Positions 6,306 to 14,697 of a stretch of DNA of 23,622 bases are shown here, in pieces (within the stretch, counting starts at the first letter, position 1; every line of letters starts with the position of its first letter). Below the pieces are notes generated by a model. The model saw only the letters and a list, made by a program, of their open reading frames with translations. It did no database searches and had not been told where the DNA came from. The translations under genes were made by a program, and so were the position numbers. The stretch comes from Alistipes sp. (lineage in GTDB: Bacteria > Bacteroidota > Bacteroidia > Bacteroidales > Rikenellaceae): positions 1 through 23,622 of the forward strand of contig JAGBTW010000162.1 of assembly GCA_017631135.1 (NCBI GenBank), in the 5' to 3' direction.

Positions 6306-8615
6306 ATGAGAATTAAAAATCTACTCTTCTTACTCTTGGCGTTGCCTTTGGCATTCGTCGCTTGTGAGACCCCCGATCAGCCCGTTGACGAGGTGAAGAA
6401 CCCCACCGTGGCTATCACCGTAGGCGAGGCTACAGAGTCTTCAATCGCCTTCACAATCACATCTACGGATGCTGATGAGGTTAAGTATATCGTTGTAGAG
6501 AGCACCGAGGGCATACCCACAGCTACCGAGATCTTGGCTAACGGCACAGCCGTAGAGGCTAACACCGAGGCTGCATGCACCGCTGCAGAGCTCAAGGCCG
6601 AGACCGAGTACACAATCGTTGCTGCGGCGAAGAACACAAAGGCTGTTGCTAAGGCCGAGGCAAAGATGACAACACAGAAGGGCGGTAACAACGACGAGCC
6701 CGAGCCTCCAACACCTCCAACACCTGGCGATGAGTATGACGTGACATTCGCTGCCGCAGAGGCTCACATCGAGTACTATGGCGACCAGTTCTCACCTGGC
6801 TACAACTACTATATCGTGCTCTCTGACGTGGGCGTAGAACTCACCGAGAACGAGATGAAGTTCAAGGAGACTGGTATCTACTACCTCCTCGACCTCTATG
6901 CAGCAGACTCTGCCGAGAACAATAACTACACCGTGCCCAACGGCACATACAAGGCAGCTACATCTTCTGCAGCAGGCACCTTCGGTCTTGGCGACTACGG
7001 CGCAGGCTTGAACATCGTGAATGGCGTGCCTACATACTACCTCTACGCTGATGGTGAGGTTGTGGTATCTGACGGCAAGATTGAGGCAGTTATCACCATG
7101 GAGGATGGCGCAAAGCACAAGATTACCTACGAGGGTAGCCTCTACTTTGGTGACAATGGCGAGGAGCCCGTGCCTCCTACCCCTGGCGACGAGTTCTCGG
7201 CTACACACACCGCTACAAAGTGGCTCTGGGGTGGCGCATCAAGCTATGGTAACAAGTATCAGGTAATTGGCGACAACTTCTCTGTAGATGTTCACTTCCC
7301 CGCACAGTTTGCCCAGGAGAACTCGCTCACTGCGGGCGACTACATCTGGACATCTACTACATGGTTTGGCTACAACGAGTTCGATAACGAGTTCACAACA
7401 CGCTCACTCTCTGTTGATGGCACATCTGTAGCTGTGGATGCAGGTTCTGCAAAGGTTGAGGCTAACGGCGACGAGTACCACATCGAGCTCACTCTCGAGG
7501 GTCGCGACGGCTTCACATACATGATTGAGTATAACGGCAAGCTCAACGACACTGGCTCGGCAGGTGGTGGCGAGACCACAGGTAATGTGGCATTCTCAAA
7601 AATTGAGTATGTAACATACAACTCAAGCTACTACTTCTACGAGTATAAGCTCACTAACGATGCGGGCGACAAGATGTCACTCTATGTTAACGACTACCAG
7701 GCAAAGGATTATGTAATCTACACTGACGACACTTACGAGTGGATCACACGCTCTTACGCTGGTAACCTTGGTTTCTTCTCTACTGCAAACATCGTTGTTG
7801 GCGGCGTATCATACGAGGCTGTATCTGGTGGCATGGTCGTAGTAACTGACGAGGCTACATACGCTATGGACATCACCATTAACCTCACTATGGCAAGTGG
7901 CGCAGAGATGACATTCACCGTAAATGGCAAGATGAACGAGGATAATGGCGGTGGCAGCACTACCCCATCAGAGCCCACAAAGCTTGCAACACCCTCTGTT
8001 TCAGGCATCGTATCGGGCAACAGCGCAACTGTTAGCTGGCAGGAGATTACAGGTGCAGCAAACTACACCGTAACACTCAACGGCACAGATGTAGAGACCG
8101 TAGAGACCGCTTACATCACATACCAGGGTCTTGAGTGGGAGACAACATACACTGTGTCGGTTGTTGCTAACCCCGCAGACACAGCTGTAAACAAAGCCTC
8201 TGACGCCGGCACAGCAACATTCACCACCGAGGCAGACCCCAACGCTGGTGGCAATGAGGGCGGCAACACAGGTGACGACGAGTGGACAGGCCGCGAGGTA
8301 AGACTCCAGCTCCTTGCCTACATGGATAACGTACTCTACACCAACGTTAACAACGAGGGTAAGTACTTCATGACAGCCTTCCGCAATGGCATCGTAGCTG
8401 GTAAGTTCGTCATCGCTGGCGACAACAAGAGCGAGGAGATTATGACCTCAGGTCACGCAACATCGCAGATGGGCTTGTTCGGTGGCACTACTCCATTTGC
8501 TGATGGCGACACCGTAGAGGTTATCGACAATGGCGGTGGCTCATACACCATCATCTACCGTGTTACTATCAACGACGAGAAGCTCACAGCAACCTACAAA
8601 GGTGGTTTGCAGTAG
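6306..8615 (+). CDS. Multi-module FN3 surface lipoprotein P3
   Basis: This 769-aa product is the longest lipoprotein here. The leader MRIKNLLFLLLALPLAFVAC (Cys20) is nearly that of P2 and P6. Unlike most neighbours it has no BACON domain; residues 32-124 look like a fibronectin type III domain instead (ESSIAFTITS, A-E-T-E-Y-T-I-V-A-A-A-K-N). Module A spans 143-280 (EYYGDQFSPGYNYYIVLSDVG, P-N-G-T-Y, closing ITYEGSLYFG). Divergent modules follow at about 295-413 (closing YNGKL) and 427-543 (closing TVNGKM), then a second FN3 domain at 558-642 (SATVSWQEITGAANYTV), then a final ~110-aa module ending TATYKGGLQ. Linkers are flexible and Pro/Gly-rich: EPEPPTPPTPGDE, EEPVPPTPGDE, GGGSTTPSEP and GGNEGGNTGDD. 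The layout suggests a long extended surface stalk with several binding units. It lies between its own promoter and a terminator-like hairpin. Confidence 0.92.
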   Translation: MRIKNLLFLLLALPLAFVACETPDQPVDEVKNPTVAITVGEATESSIAFTITSTDADEVKYIVVESTEGIPTATEILANGTAVEANTEAACTAAELKAETEYTIVAAAKNTKAVAKAEAKMTTQKGGNNDEPEPPTPPTPGDEYDVTFAAAEAHIEYYGDQFSPGYNYYIVLSDVGVELTENEMKFKETGIYYLLDLYAADSAENNNYTVPNGTYKAATSSAAGTFGLGDYGAGLNIVNGVPTYYLYADGEVVVSDGKIEAVITMEDGAKHKITYEGSLYFGDNGEEPVPPTPGDEFSATHTATKWLWGGASSYGNKYQVIGDNFSVDVHFPAQFAQENSLTAGDYIWTSTTWFGYNEFDNEFTTRSLSVDGTSVAVDAGSAKVEANGDEYHIELTLEGRDGFTYMIEYNGKLNDTGSAGGGETTGNVAFSKIEYVTYNSSYYFYEYKLTNDAGDKMSLYVNDYQAKDYVIYTDDTYEWITRSYAGNLGFFSTANIVVGGVSYEAVSGGMVVVTDEATYAMDITINLTMASGAEMTFTVNGKMNEDNGGGSTTPSEPTKLATPSVSGIVSGNSATVSWQEITGAANYTVTLNGTDVETVETAYITYQGLEWETTYTVSVVANPADTAVNKASDAGTATFTTEADPNAGGNEGGNTGDDEWTGREVRLQLLAYMDNVLYTNVNNEGKYFMTAFRNGIVAGKFVIAGDNKSEEIMTSGHATSQMGLFGGTTPFADGDTVEVIDNGGGSYTIIYRVTINDEKLTATYKGGLQ

Positions 8616-8642
8616 TCTTCAGTCAACACACATACAGTAATA

Positions 8643-8670
8643 ATAGGGCTGCCCCGCGGGGTGGCCCTAT
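8643..8670 (+). terminator. Terminator-like hairpin after P3
   Basis: ATAGGGC-TG-CCCC (8643-8655) pairs with GGGG-TG-GCCCTAT (8658-8670): 13 pairs with two central G-U pairs and a tiny loop. Only a short T-rich stretch (ATTTAT) follows. Confidence 0.65.
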
Positions 8671-8710
8671 ATTTATACATGTATTGCACATCCTATTTCT
8701 CAGCAATCCT

Positions 8711-8742
8711 CTTGGATAATTACCTCTTTTTTACTACTTTTG
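8711..8742 (+). promoter_or_regulatory. Bacteroidota promoter for P4-P5
   Basis: CTTG at 8711-8714 (one base off TTTG), a 20-bp spacer and TACTTTTG at 8735-8742 form a good promoter, 43 bp before the P4 start. Confidence 0.65.
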
Positions 8743-8785
8743 TTTTTGGAATAGTAATTAGTAACAGAGTAACACTCATCAAGAT

Positions 8786-9787
8786 ATGAACAGACTGTTT
8801 TACAGACTCCTTGCTATAGCGGCATTGCTCATGGTCGCTGGTTGCAACTGCAAAGAAGAGGTAGAGACACCCACCCCCGCGATAAAATTTGTGTGCACAG
8901 CGCACCACTTCGATGGCGAGTATTATGGCGACCACTTCACGCCAGGCGTAGGCAACTACTTTATCCATATATCCACCAAGGGCTTTCAGGAGAGTGGCTT
9001 TGCCATGCCCAACGGCACATTCTTCCGCATAGACCTCTATGGCGCACTCTACGAGGGTGACAACACCGACTCTGTACCTGTACCAAAGGGTGTCTACAAG
9101 CTCGACAAGAACAACACCTTTGCCGATGGCACATTCTCGATGGCAAACTCAAAGTTCTTAAAGAGCGACTACGAGGGCTACTTCACAACGACCAAGAGCT
9201 TCGACTATGGCGAGCTACAGATAACTGACGAGGGGGCAAGGCTTGTTGTTAGGTTTGACGACAAAGAGTATACCGCGATATACGAGGGCGAGACCATGGT
9301 TAAGGATATGCGCTCGTCACTCGGCAAGGAGGACCCCGATAGCGCCATATCGACCCTCACGAGTGACTACACCGTGCAGCTCGACGACCACGAACTGATG
9401 TATGTGTGGTACGGCGACTACTACTACACGGGGCTGCACAACTGGATGGTTGTCATCTGGCCCAAGAGCCGCGTGGGCGACCATGTGCAGTTTGACCTTA
9501 TGAGTCAGCGCTCTGCGTCGGACTACTACTATGGCAACTACACCGCGGGCGACACAAACCGCAAAAATAGCTTCCTCAAGGGCTACATAAGTGGTGACAA
9601 CAGCTCGGGATACTACATGGAGGGCTCGTGGTACTACACCGACGATGGCGCATTAGCACCCTTTGTTGATGGCGCGCTTGTCATAACACACGAAAACGAC
9701 AACACAACAACAGTGACATTCACCCTCCTTGACGACCGCGGAAATACCATATCGGGCACATGGAGCGGCATGGCACAGGAGTATTAG
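8786..9787 (+). CDS. Two-module surface lipoprotein P4
   Basis: This 333-aa product is the smallest lipoprotein of the set. The lipobox is VAGC (Cys20) followed by NCKEE. It has no BACON domain, so it shows the minimal A+B unit: module A at about 34-172 (GEYYGDHFTPGVGNYFIHIS, NGTFFRIDLYG, P-K-G-V-Y, closing AIYEGE) and module B at 187-333 (STLTSDYTV, VWYGDYYYTGLHNWMVVIW, GSWYYTDDG, APFVDGALVI, DDRGNTISGTWSG). Side by side, A and B share the opening Y-G-D, x4-5-G, N-Y/N-W pattern, which suggests one ancestral domain. The P5 start is 20 bp after the P4 stop with no terminator, so the two form an operon. Confidence 0.92.
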   Translation: MNRLFYRLLAIAALLMVAGCNCKEEVETPTPAIKFVCTAHHFDGEYYGDHFTPGVGNYFIHISTKGFQESGFAMPNGTFFRIDLYGALYEGDNTDSVPVPKGVYKLDKNNTFADGTFSMANSKFLKSDYEGYFTTTKSFDYGELQITDEGARLVVRFDDKEYTAIYEGETMVKDMRSSLGKEDPDSAISTLTSDYTVQLDDHELMYVWYGDYYYTGLHNWMVVIWPKSRVGDHVQFDLMSQRSASDYYYGNYTAGDTNRKNSFLKGYISGDNSSGYYMEGSWYYTDDGALAPFVDGALVITHENDNTTTVTFTLLDDRGNTISGTWSGMAQEY

Positions 9788-9807
9788 ACTTTTTAGATAC
9801 AAACACC

Positions 9808-11583
9808 ATGAGATTGAGAACCATTATAGCTGCGCTGCTTGCTGGCGTTGCGATGTTTGCAGCATGTGAGCCCTCGGTGATAATCACCAACCCCACGCCC
9901 GAGAACGACTACCTCATGCTCCTCTCGGACGAGGTGATGAAGTTCCCTGCCGAGGGTGGCACCGATACCATCCTCTACATCTTTATCCCCGAGGAGGAGG
10001 TAAAGCAGCACACGCGCACCTCGACACTCGATGTGGCGACCGAGGCAACGTGGATAGAGCTCACCGACAACCACAACGACTCGACCATAGAGATGCGCGT
10101 CGCAGCAAACGAGGGCGAGGCGCGCACAGCAACCGTAGTGCTCACCTACAATGCACAGAGCATCACCATAACCATCGAGCAGGAGGGTCATAAACCCGAG
10201 CCACCACAGCCCGAGGAGGTAACCTTCAATGCGGACAGCTTCTATGGTCTCTACCATGGCAACAAGTATAGCCCCGACATGGGTAACTACTTCGTCTACC
10301 TCTCCGACCTCGGTCTTGATGACGAGGGCGTGGCACGCGATGGCGGCACATACTACCTACTCGACCTCTACGCACCTCTGCACGAGGGTGAGGGCGATGT
10401 TTGCCTACCCGCGGGCACATACTCTCTCGACAACAGCGGCAGCTATGCAGCATGGAGCATCGGCGCAACATACACCATGCACTACATCTACAGCGCTGCG
10501 AGCAACACCGCCACACACTCATTCGAGGCAGCTACGCTTACAGTGACAGCGGAGGGTCTCACGCTCACTGCGCGCATCGATAGCGTGGAGCACGCGGTGA
10601 CCTACAGCGGCGATATGACGCTCATCGACAAGACCATACCCGAGCCCGAGGAGATAGAGGTTGTGGAGTCGGAGGTTAAACATGCGTGGTCATACTACTT
10701 TGGAGATATGAACACCCCCGATATTTCGGACTACTTCACCCTGATATTGAGCAACGACGAACTAAACACCGACGGCACGCTGTGCTACCCTGGTGCATAC
10801 TACCGCTTCGAGCTCTACAGCGTACTTGTTAACACCGAGGCTGGTCTCACACTCCCCCATGGCACATACATCATAGATAGCACCAACAGTTGCACGCCCA
10901 ACACCATCAGCGTGCACAACTCGATGTATATCACCTACGACACTGCGGGCGAGTTAGAGACTATGCTCGTGCCATCGTCGGGCACACTCGTTGTCGACGA
11001 GAATGGCATAACGGCAGAGGTGATGTATGGCGGCAAGCTCCACAAGGTTAGCTTCAAGGGCGACATTACCATCTACAACAACTCGCGAGACGATAACCAC
11101 GAGCGCTACTCCACGCTAACCGACGACATCGTCTTCGACATCGACGATGCGACAATCATCATGGAGTACTACGGTGACTACTACAGCAATGGCACGGACA
11201 ACTGGATGGTGCACATATTCGAGAACCCCGAGTTAATATCGGGCACATATCTGCTCTTGGACATCTTGAGCGACCCTGCGGCAGATAACATCGCTGGCAC
11301 ATATAGTGCCGACAAGGAGTATGGTCTCTACACCTTCATTCCAGGATATATCGAGTGGGGCAACAACTTCTACAGCTCGTGGTATGTCGACATGGTCGAT
11401 GGCGGCATTGGCGAGATATACGCCCCCTTTAGCGAGGGCAGCGTGACTATCGACATCGAGGGCGACCGCTACACCTTCACGCTCAACACCCACGACGACC
11501 GAGGTCACTCACTTACGGGCACAATCTCTGGCTCGCCAATGTCGGAGTACACACGCTCGCACTACGCACTGATTACCAAGTAG
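9808..11583 (+). CDS. BACON surface lipoprotein P5 (A-A-B modules)
   Basis: The product is 591 aa from the ATG at 9808. The frame is open from 9760, but that extension overlaps P4 and would bury the signal peptide MRLRTIIAALLAGVAMFAAC (Cys20). Residues 35-127 are a BACON domain (PAEGGTDTI, A-T-W-I at 80-83, E-A-R-T-A-T-V, I-T-I-E-Q-E-G). Module A1 spans 137-275 (LYHGNKYSPDMGNYFVYLSDLG, GGTYYLLDLY, PAGTYSLD), module A2 282-424 (YYFGDMNTPDISDYFTLILS, PHGTYIID, closing VSFKGD) and module B 433-578 (EYYGDYYSNGTDNWMVHI, AGTYS, FIPGYIEWG, SSWYVDM, APFSEGSVTI, DDRGHSLTGTISG). A short tail ends in ITK. Second gene of the P4-P5 operon. A weak hairpin at 11707-11724 is the only termination candidate downstream. 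Confidence 0.92.
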   Translation: MRLRTIIAALLAGVAMFAACEPSVIITNPTPENDYLMLLSDEVMKFPAEGGTDTILYIFIPEEEVKQHTRTSTLDVATEATWIELTDNHNDSTIEMRVAANEGEARTATVVLTYNAQSITITIEQEGHKPEPPQPEEVTFNADSFYGLYHGNKYSPDMGNYFVYLSDLGLDDEGVARDGGTYYLLDLYAPLHEGEGDVCLPAGTYSLDNSGSYAAWSIGATYTMHYIYSAASNTATHSFEAATLTVTAEGLTLTARIDSVEHAVTYSGDMTLIDKTIPEPEEIEVVESEVKHAWSYYFGDMNTPDISDYFTLILSNDELNTDGTLCYPGAYYRFELYSVLVNTEAGLTLPHGTYIIDSTNSCTPNTISVHNSMYITYDTAGELETMLVPSSGTLVVDENGITAEVMYGGKLHKVSFKGDITIYNNSRDDNHERYSTLTDDIVFDIDDATIIMEYYGDYYSNGTDNWMVHIFENPELISGTYLLLDILSDPAADNIAGTYSADKEYGLYTFIPGYIEWGNNFYSSWYVDMVDGGIGEIYAPFSEGSVTIDIEGDRYTFTLNTHDDRGHSLTGTISGSPMSEYTRSHYALITK

Positions 11584-11659
11584 TAAAGCAAATATATTAA
11601 CCATAATAGCGTAAATAACTAATACTCAACACTATCACTCTGAACACACAGCTTTATTT

Positions 11660-11684
11660 CTGAACGAAGTAAAGAATCTCCTCG
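11660..11684 (+). repeat. Partial copy of the CTGAACGAAGT element
   Basis: These 25 bases match 14516-14540 with a single change (GTAAAG for GTGAAG). It is a one-ended fragment of the dispersed element seen twice at 14242-14612. Confidence 0.7.
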
Positions 11685-11706
11685 AAGCCGACCAGGGCAA
11701 AAGCAT

Positions 11707-11724
11707 TGATAGCACACACTATCA
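11707..11724 (+). terminator. Weak hairpin after P5
   Basis: TGATAG (11707-11712) and CTATCA (11719-11724) pair around CACACA. No real T-tract follows, so termination here is only a possibility. Confidence 0.25.
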
Positions 11725-11756
11725 CTTCTAAATTTTACTAATAAATCTGCACAAAA

Positions 11757-11788
11757 TTTGCGTGTTACCAAAAAATTATTTAACTTTG
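11757..11788 (+). promoter_or_regulatory. Bacteroidota promoter for P6
   Basis: TTTG at 11757-11760, a 20-bp spacer and TAACTTTG at 11781-11788 match the consensus. The leader to the ATG at 11845 is about 50 nt. Confidence 0.75.
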
Positions 11789-11844
11789 TTAACATGATTT
11801 AGCGACAGAAATCGTAAACAAACATTAACTAAATACGTTTTATT

Positions 11845-14133
11845 ATGAAAATCAAGCATTTATTCTATCTATTGCTCGCTTTGCCTTTGGCATTCGCAGC
11901 ATGTGAAGAGCCTATCGAAGGCCCTACTCCAGGTGAGCAGGACGCCGTTTTGACTCTTACTTCAAAGCCCACAATGGAGTTCACAGCCGAGGGTGGCGAG
12001 GGTGTCATCACCTACACACTCGAGAACGCAAACTCTGCAACTTCACTCACAGCAGCTTGTGAGGATGGCTGGATCACAAACCTCACAGTCGATGAGAACA
12101 TTACATTCACCGTTGAGGCTAACGTTGGCGAGGCACGCGAGACAACTATCGTTGTTGCTTATGGCGACCTCTCTTTCGAGGTAGCTGTTAAGCAGGCAGA
12201 GGTAGTGGTAGATGCAAAGGAGTATCTCTATGACGAGGAGTTGGCATACGCAGAGCGCGTATCATTGGCAGAATACGGCTTCCCCGACAACTACTTCCTC
12301 ATCGGCTTCTACACCGAGGATGGCAACATCCTTTTGGGTGCTGTATTGGTAGGTGAGACAGGCGAGGAGGTTCTCTCTGCTGGCACATACACAGTTGAGA
12401 ACGGTGGTCTAATGATTGAGGGCTTCGAGCTCTACGTTGGCGAGACCGAGGAGTACTTCTTCGAGGGTGGCGACGGCGAGGTTGTCGTTGAGGGCGACAT
12501 CGACGGCTACACATTCGACATCGAGCTTACTGACGCTGAGGGTCAGAACTTCCACTTTACATACGAGGGCGTAGTTGAGGGTATGCAGCTTCTTACAAAT
12601 GTGCTTCCTACTGAGCCTGTAAACTTCACAGCTGAGTATCTTGATGGCGAGTACTACGGCACAGAGTACTCTGTAGCACACAACTACTATGTTGTGCTCT
12701 CTGACCTTGGCTTGGACGAGGATGGCTACTCAATGCCAGGTGGTACTTACTACCAGGTTGACCTCTACAGCGTTGAGGGTACAGTAGATGCAGAGGGTTA
12801 CATCCACATCCCTGCTGGCACATACGCATTCGATGTTAACGACAATGGTACAGAGTGGACTTTGGGTAACTACTACTCTGGTTATTTCAAGATTAACGCT
12901 GATGGCACTGCATACGAGGGTAAGGGCACATATGAGGCTGGTCAAGCAGTCGTAAATGAGAATGGCATCACTCTTACAGTTACCGTTGGTGGCGTTGAGC
13001 ACACCGTAACTTACAATGGTGAGCCCAAGATCTATGTAGGTGGCGGCGAGACTCCTGCTCCTGAAGAGGATGTTGAGTTTACAGCAAACTACGCATACGC
13101 TATGTACTTTGGCGACCAGTACACACCTGGTACAGCAGATAACTACTACTTCTTCCTCTCTGACCTCGGCGTTGATGAGGAGGGTTACGACATCGCAAAC
13201 GGTACATACTACCGCTTCGATCTCTATGCGCCTATCTCTACCGATTACACTATCGCTCCTGGCACATACCCCATCGACATTAACGACACATGCGACTGCT
13301 GGACTGTAGCTGCATACTACTCTTTATACTACAAGATGAACTCTTATGGCGACGACTACGACACTACAGATTGGCCTGATGGTGGCTTCATCACATTCAA
13401 CGAGGATGGCTCAATATATGCTGAGGTACACATGATGGTAAGTGGCGCGACTCACAAGATTACCTTCGCTGGTGGCGACATCGTGATTTATGACTCATCA
13501 GATGGCGGTGGTGATGATGACTACGGCGATATTCTCTCTACTCTTTGGGAGGACTACACATGTAACTTCGACAACCACACTCTCTACTACGAGTACTATG
13601 GTGACTACTACGAGATTGGTTTGAACAACTGGACATTTGCTATCATGCCTAACGACGGTGTTGGTGACTTCGTACAGTTCGACGTATTGACAGACTCAAC
13701 AAACACTACATCATTTGCTGGCACATTCGCTATCAGCTCATCATTTGGCTCATTCACATCATATCCTGGTTATATCGATGGTTGGGGTGATGAGTACTAT
13801 ATGTCAGGTAGCTGGTACTACACAAATGATGGCGTAACTATGGCTCCATTTGTTGATGGTTCTGTACATGTAACTGACAATGGCGACGGCACAGCGAAGG
13901 TATCATTCGAAGTTCTTGACGATGCTGACAACTGCATCGATGGCGAGTGGAGCGGTAAGATGGCTCCCGCATCAGAGCTTATGGCTGCAACACGCGGTGG
14001 CTCGTTGAAGCATCTTAAGAGCATCGTTGTTAACGAGGCTGCTGCTCCCGTGGTATCAAAGGAGCGCATAGCTGTTAAGAGCGTTAAGAAGGCTTCTACA
14101 GCAGCTCCCGCTAAGGGCTTGAAGCTTCGCTAA
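11845..14133 (+). CDS. BACON surface lipoprotein P6 with basic tail
   Basis: This 762-aa product has leader MKIKHLFYLLLALPLAFAAC (Cys20) followed by EEPIE. A BACON domain spans 34-118 (TAEGGEGVITYTL, D-G-W-I, E-A-R-E-T-T-I, V-A-V-K-Q). Four modules follow: a divergent one at 125-247 (SAGTYTVENGG, closing FTYEGVV), module A1 258-397 (GEYYGTEYSVAHNYYVVLSD, closing VTYNGE), module A2 409-549 (MYFGDQYTPGTADNYYFFLS, closing ITFAGG) and module B 563-706 (YEYYGDYYEIGLNNWTFAIM, PGYIDGWG, GSWYYTNDG, APFVDGSV, DGEWSG). The body is strongly acidic. The last 54 residues (709-762) are different: no aromatic residues, Ala/Lys-rich, about eight Lys and three Arg against three Glu, ending APAKGLKLR. No other gene here has such a tail. 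Monocistronic, between a consensus promoter and a strong terminator. Confidence 0.92.
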   Translation: MKIKHLFYLLLALPLAFAACEEPIEGPTPGEQDAVLTLTSKPTMEFTAEGGEGVITYTLENANSATSLTAACEDGWITNLTVDENITFTVEANVGEARETTIVVAYGDLSFEVAVKQAEVVVDAKEYLYDEELAYAERVSLAEYGFPDNYFLIGFYTEDGNILLGAVLVGETGEEVLSAGTYTVENGGLMIEGFELYVGETEEYFFEGGDGEVVVEGDIDGYTFDIELTDAEGQNFHFTYEGVVEGMQLLTNVLPTEPVNFTAEYLDGEYYGTEYSVAHNYYVVLSDLGLDEDGYSMPGGTYYQVDLYSVEGTVDAEGYIHIPAGTYAFDVNDNGTEWTLGNYYSGYFKINADGTAYEGKGTYEAGQAVVNENGITLTVTVGGVEHTVTYNGEPKIYVGGGETPAPEEDVEFTANYAYAMYFGDQYTPGTADNYYFFLSDLGVDEEGYDIANGTYYRFDLYAPISTDYTIAPGTYPIDINDTCDCWTVAAYYSLYYKMNSYGDDYDTTDWPDGGFITFNEDGSIYAEVHMMVSGATHKITFAGGDIVIYDSSDGGGDDDYGDILSTLWEDYTCNFDNHTLYYEYYGDYYEIGLNNWTFAIMPNDGVGDFVQFDVLTDSTNTTSFAGTFAISSSFGSFTSYPGYIDGWGDEYYMSGSWYYTNDGVTMAPFVDGSVHVTDNGDGTAKVSFEVLDDADNCIDGEWSGKMAPASELMAATRGGSLKHLKSIVVNEAAAPVVSKERIAVKSVKKASTAAPAKGLKLR

Positions 14134-14173
14134 TCGCATCGAGCGACATACACTCACCCTCGGGTGATATGGC

Positions 14174-14210
14174 AACACCCCTGCAAGAGACCTTGCAGGG
14201 GTGTTTTTTT
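14174..14210 (+). terminator. Strong Rho-independent terminator after P6
   Basis: AACACCCCTGCAAG (14174-14187) and CTTGCAGGGGTGTT (14192-14205) form a perfect 14-bp stem with a 4-nt loop, followed by a T-run to 14210. It lies 41 bp after the P6 stop. Confidence 0.93.
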
Positions 14211-14241
14211 GGTTCATGGTTAGCAGGGGGTACTTCTATGC

Positions 14242-14405
14242 TGTCATTCTGAACGAAGTGAACGTTGCGATTAAGCCGAGTGCAGAACAAGTTCACTTGT
14301 TATGCCGAGGCGGAGCAAGGTAGAGGAACTCAAGAATCTCTCGGAGAGTACTGACGTTCGATTGCTGTGCTATCCCATAGATCCTTCGCTGCGCTCAGGA
14401 TGACA
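14242..14405. repeat. Dispersed inverted-repeat element, copy 1
   Basis: The left end TGTCATTCTGAACGAAGTGA (14242-14261) faces a right end at 14379-14405 (AGATCCTTCGCTGCGCTCAG, then GATGACA). The ends are imperfect inverted repeats of the widespread type TGTCATNCTGAnCGAAGnGA. Nothing coding lies between them. It resembles a non-autonomous, MITE-like or palindromic intergenic element. Confidence 0.65.
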
Positions 14406-14472
14406 AAGTACAGCGAATGAGATTGCCACGGTTTGTTCTGTGCCTCGCAATGACACACATAACAGCGTCATA

Positions 14473-14516
14473 CTGAACACTATACGCTGTAATTCTGAAC
14501 ACTATACGCTGTCATT
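14473..14516 (+). repeat. 22-bp tandem repeat
   Basis: CTGAACACTATACGCTGTAA plus TT (14473-14494) is repeated at 14495-14516 with one base change. It runs directly into the left end of element copy 2, whose CTGAACGAAG begins one period later at 14517. Confidence 0.8.
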
Positions 14517-14609
14517 CTGAACGAAGTGAAGAATCTCCTCGCTGACAATGCGCTATCAACGCTGGCTCTGGGATGCTCCGAGGGGATGCTTCGCTACGCT
14601 TGGGATGAC
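14510..14609. repeat. Dispersed inverted-repeat element, copy 2
   Basis: The left end TGTCATTCTGAACGAAGTGA (14510-14529, continuing AGAATCTCCTCG) faces a right end reading GGGATGCTTCGCTACGCTTG then GGATGACA at about 14583-14609. Together with copy 1, the tandem repeat and two terminators, this fills the 14134-14697 gap between convergent genes. I see no gene in it. Confidence 0.65.
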
Positions 14610-14611
14610 AC

Positions 14612-14651
14612 AAAAAAAACCTCGGGCGAGTACCGAAGTACCAGCCCGAGG
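14612..14651 (-). terminator. Terminator of the minus-strand operon
   Basis: On the minus strand, CCTCGGGC (14651-14644) pairs with GCCCGAGG (14627-14620), with an inner GTAC/GTAC helix, and is followed by a run of eight T (14619-14612). It lies 46 bp beyond the P7 stop. Confidence 0.88.
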
Positions 14652-14697
14652 AGTCTGTTTTTAAGAAGTGGTGCCGCGTGTGCGACACCACAATGTA

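Noticed and set aside
9760..9807. Longer start for P5
   Set aside because: The extension overlaps the end of P4 and would place a lipoprotein signal peptide inside the protein; the ATG at 9808 gives a normal leader.
4275..14133. Phase-variable locus with invertible promoters
   Set aside because: The plus-strand promoters are not bounded by inverted repeats suited to site-specific inversion, and no recombinase gene is present.
14211..14611. Insertion sequence with a transposase
   Set aside because: Inverted-repeat ends are visible, but the 100-165 bp between them carries no transposase reading frame; only non-autonomous elements fit.
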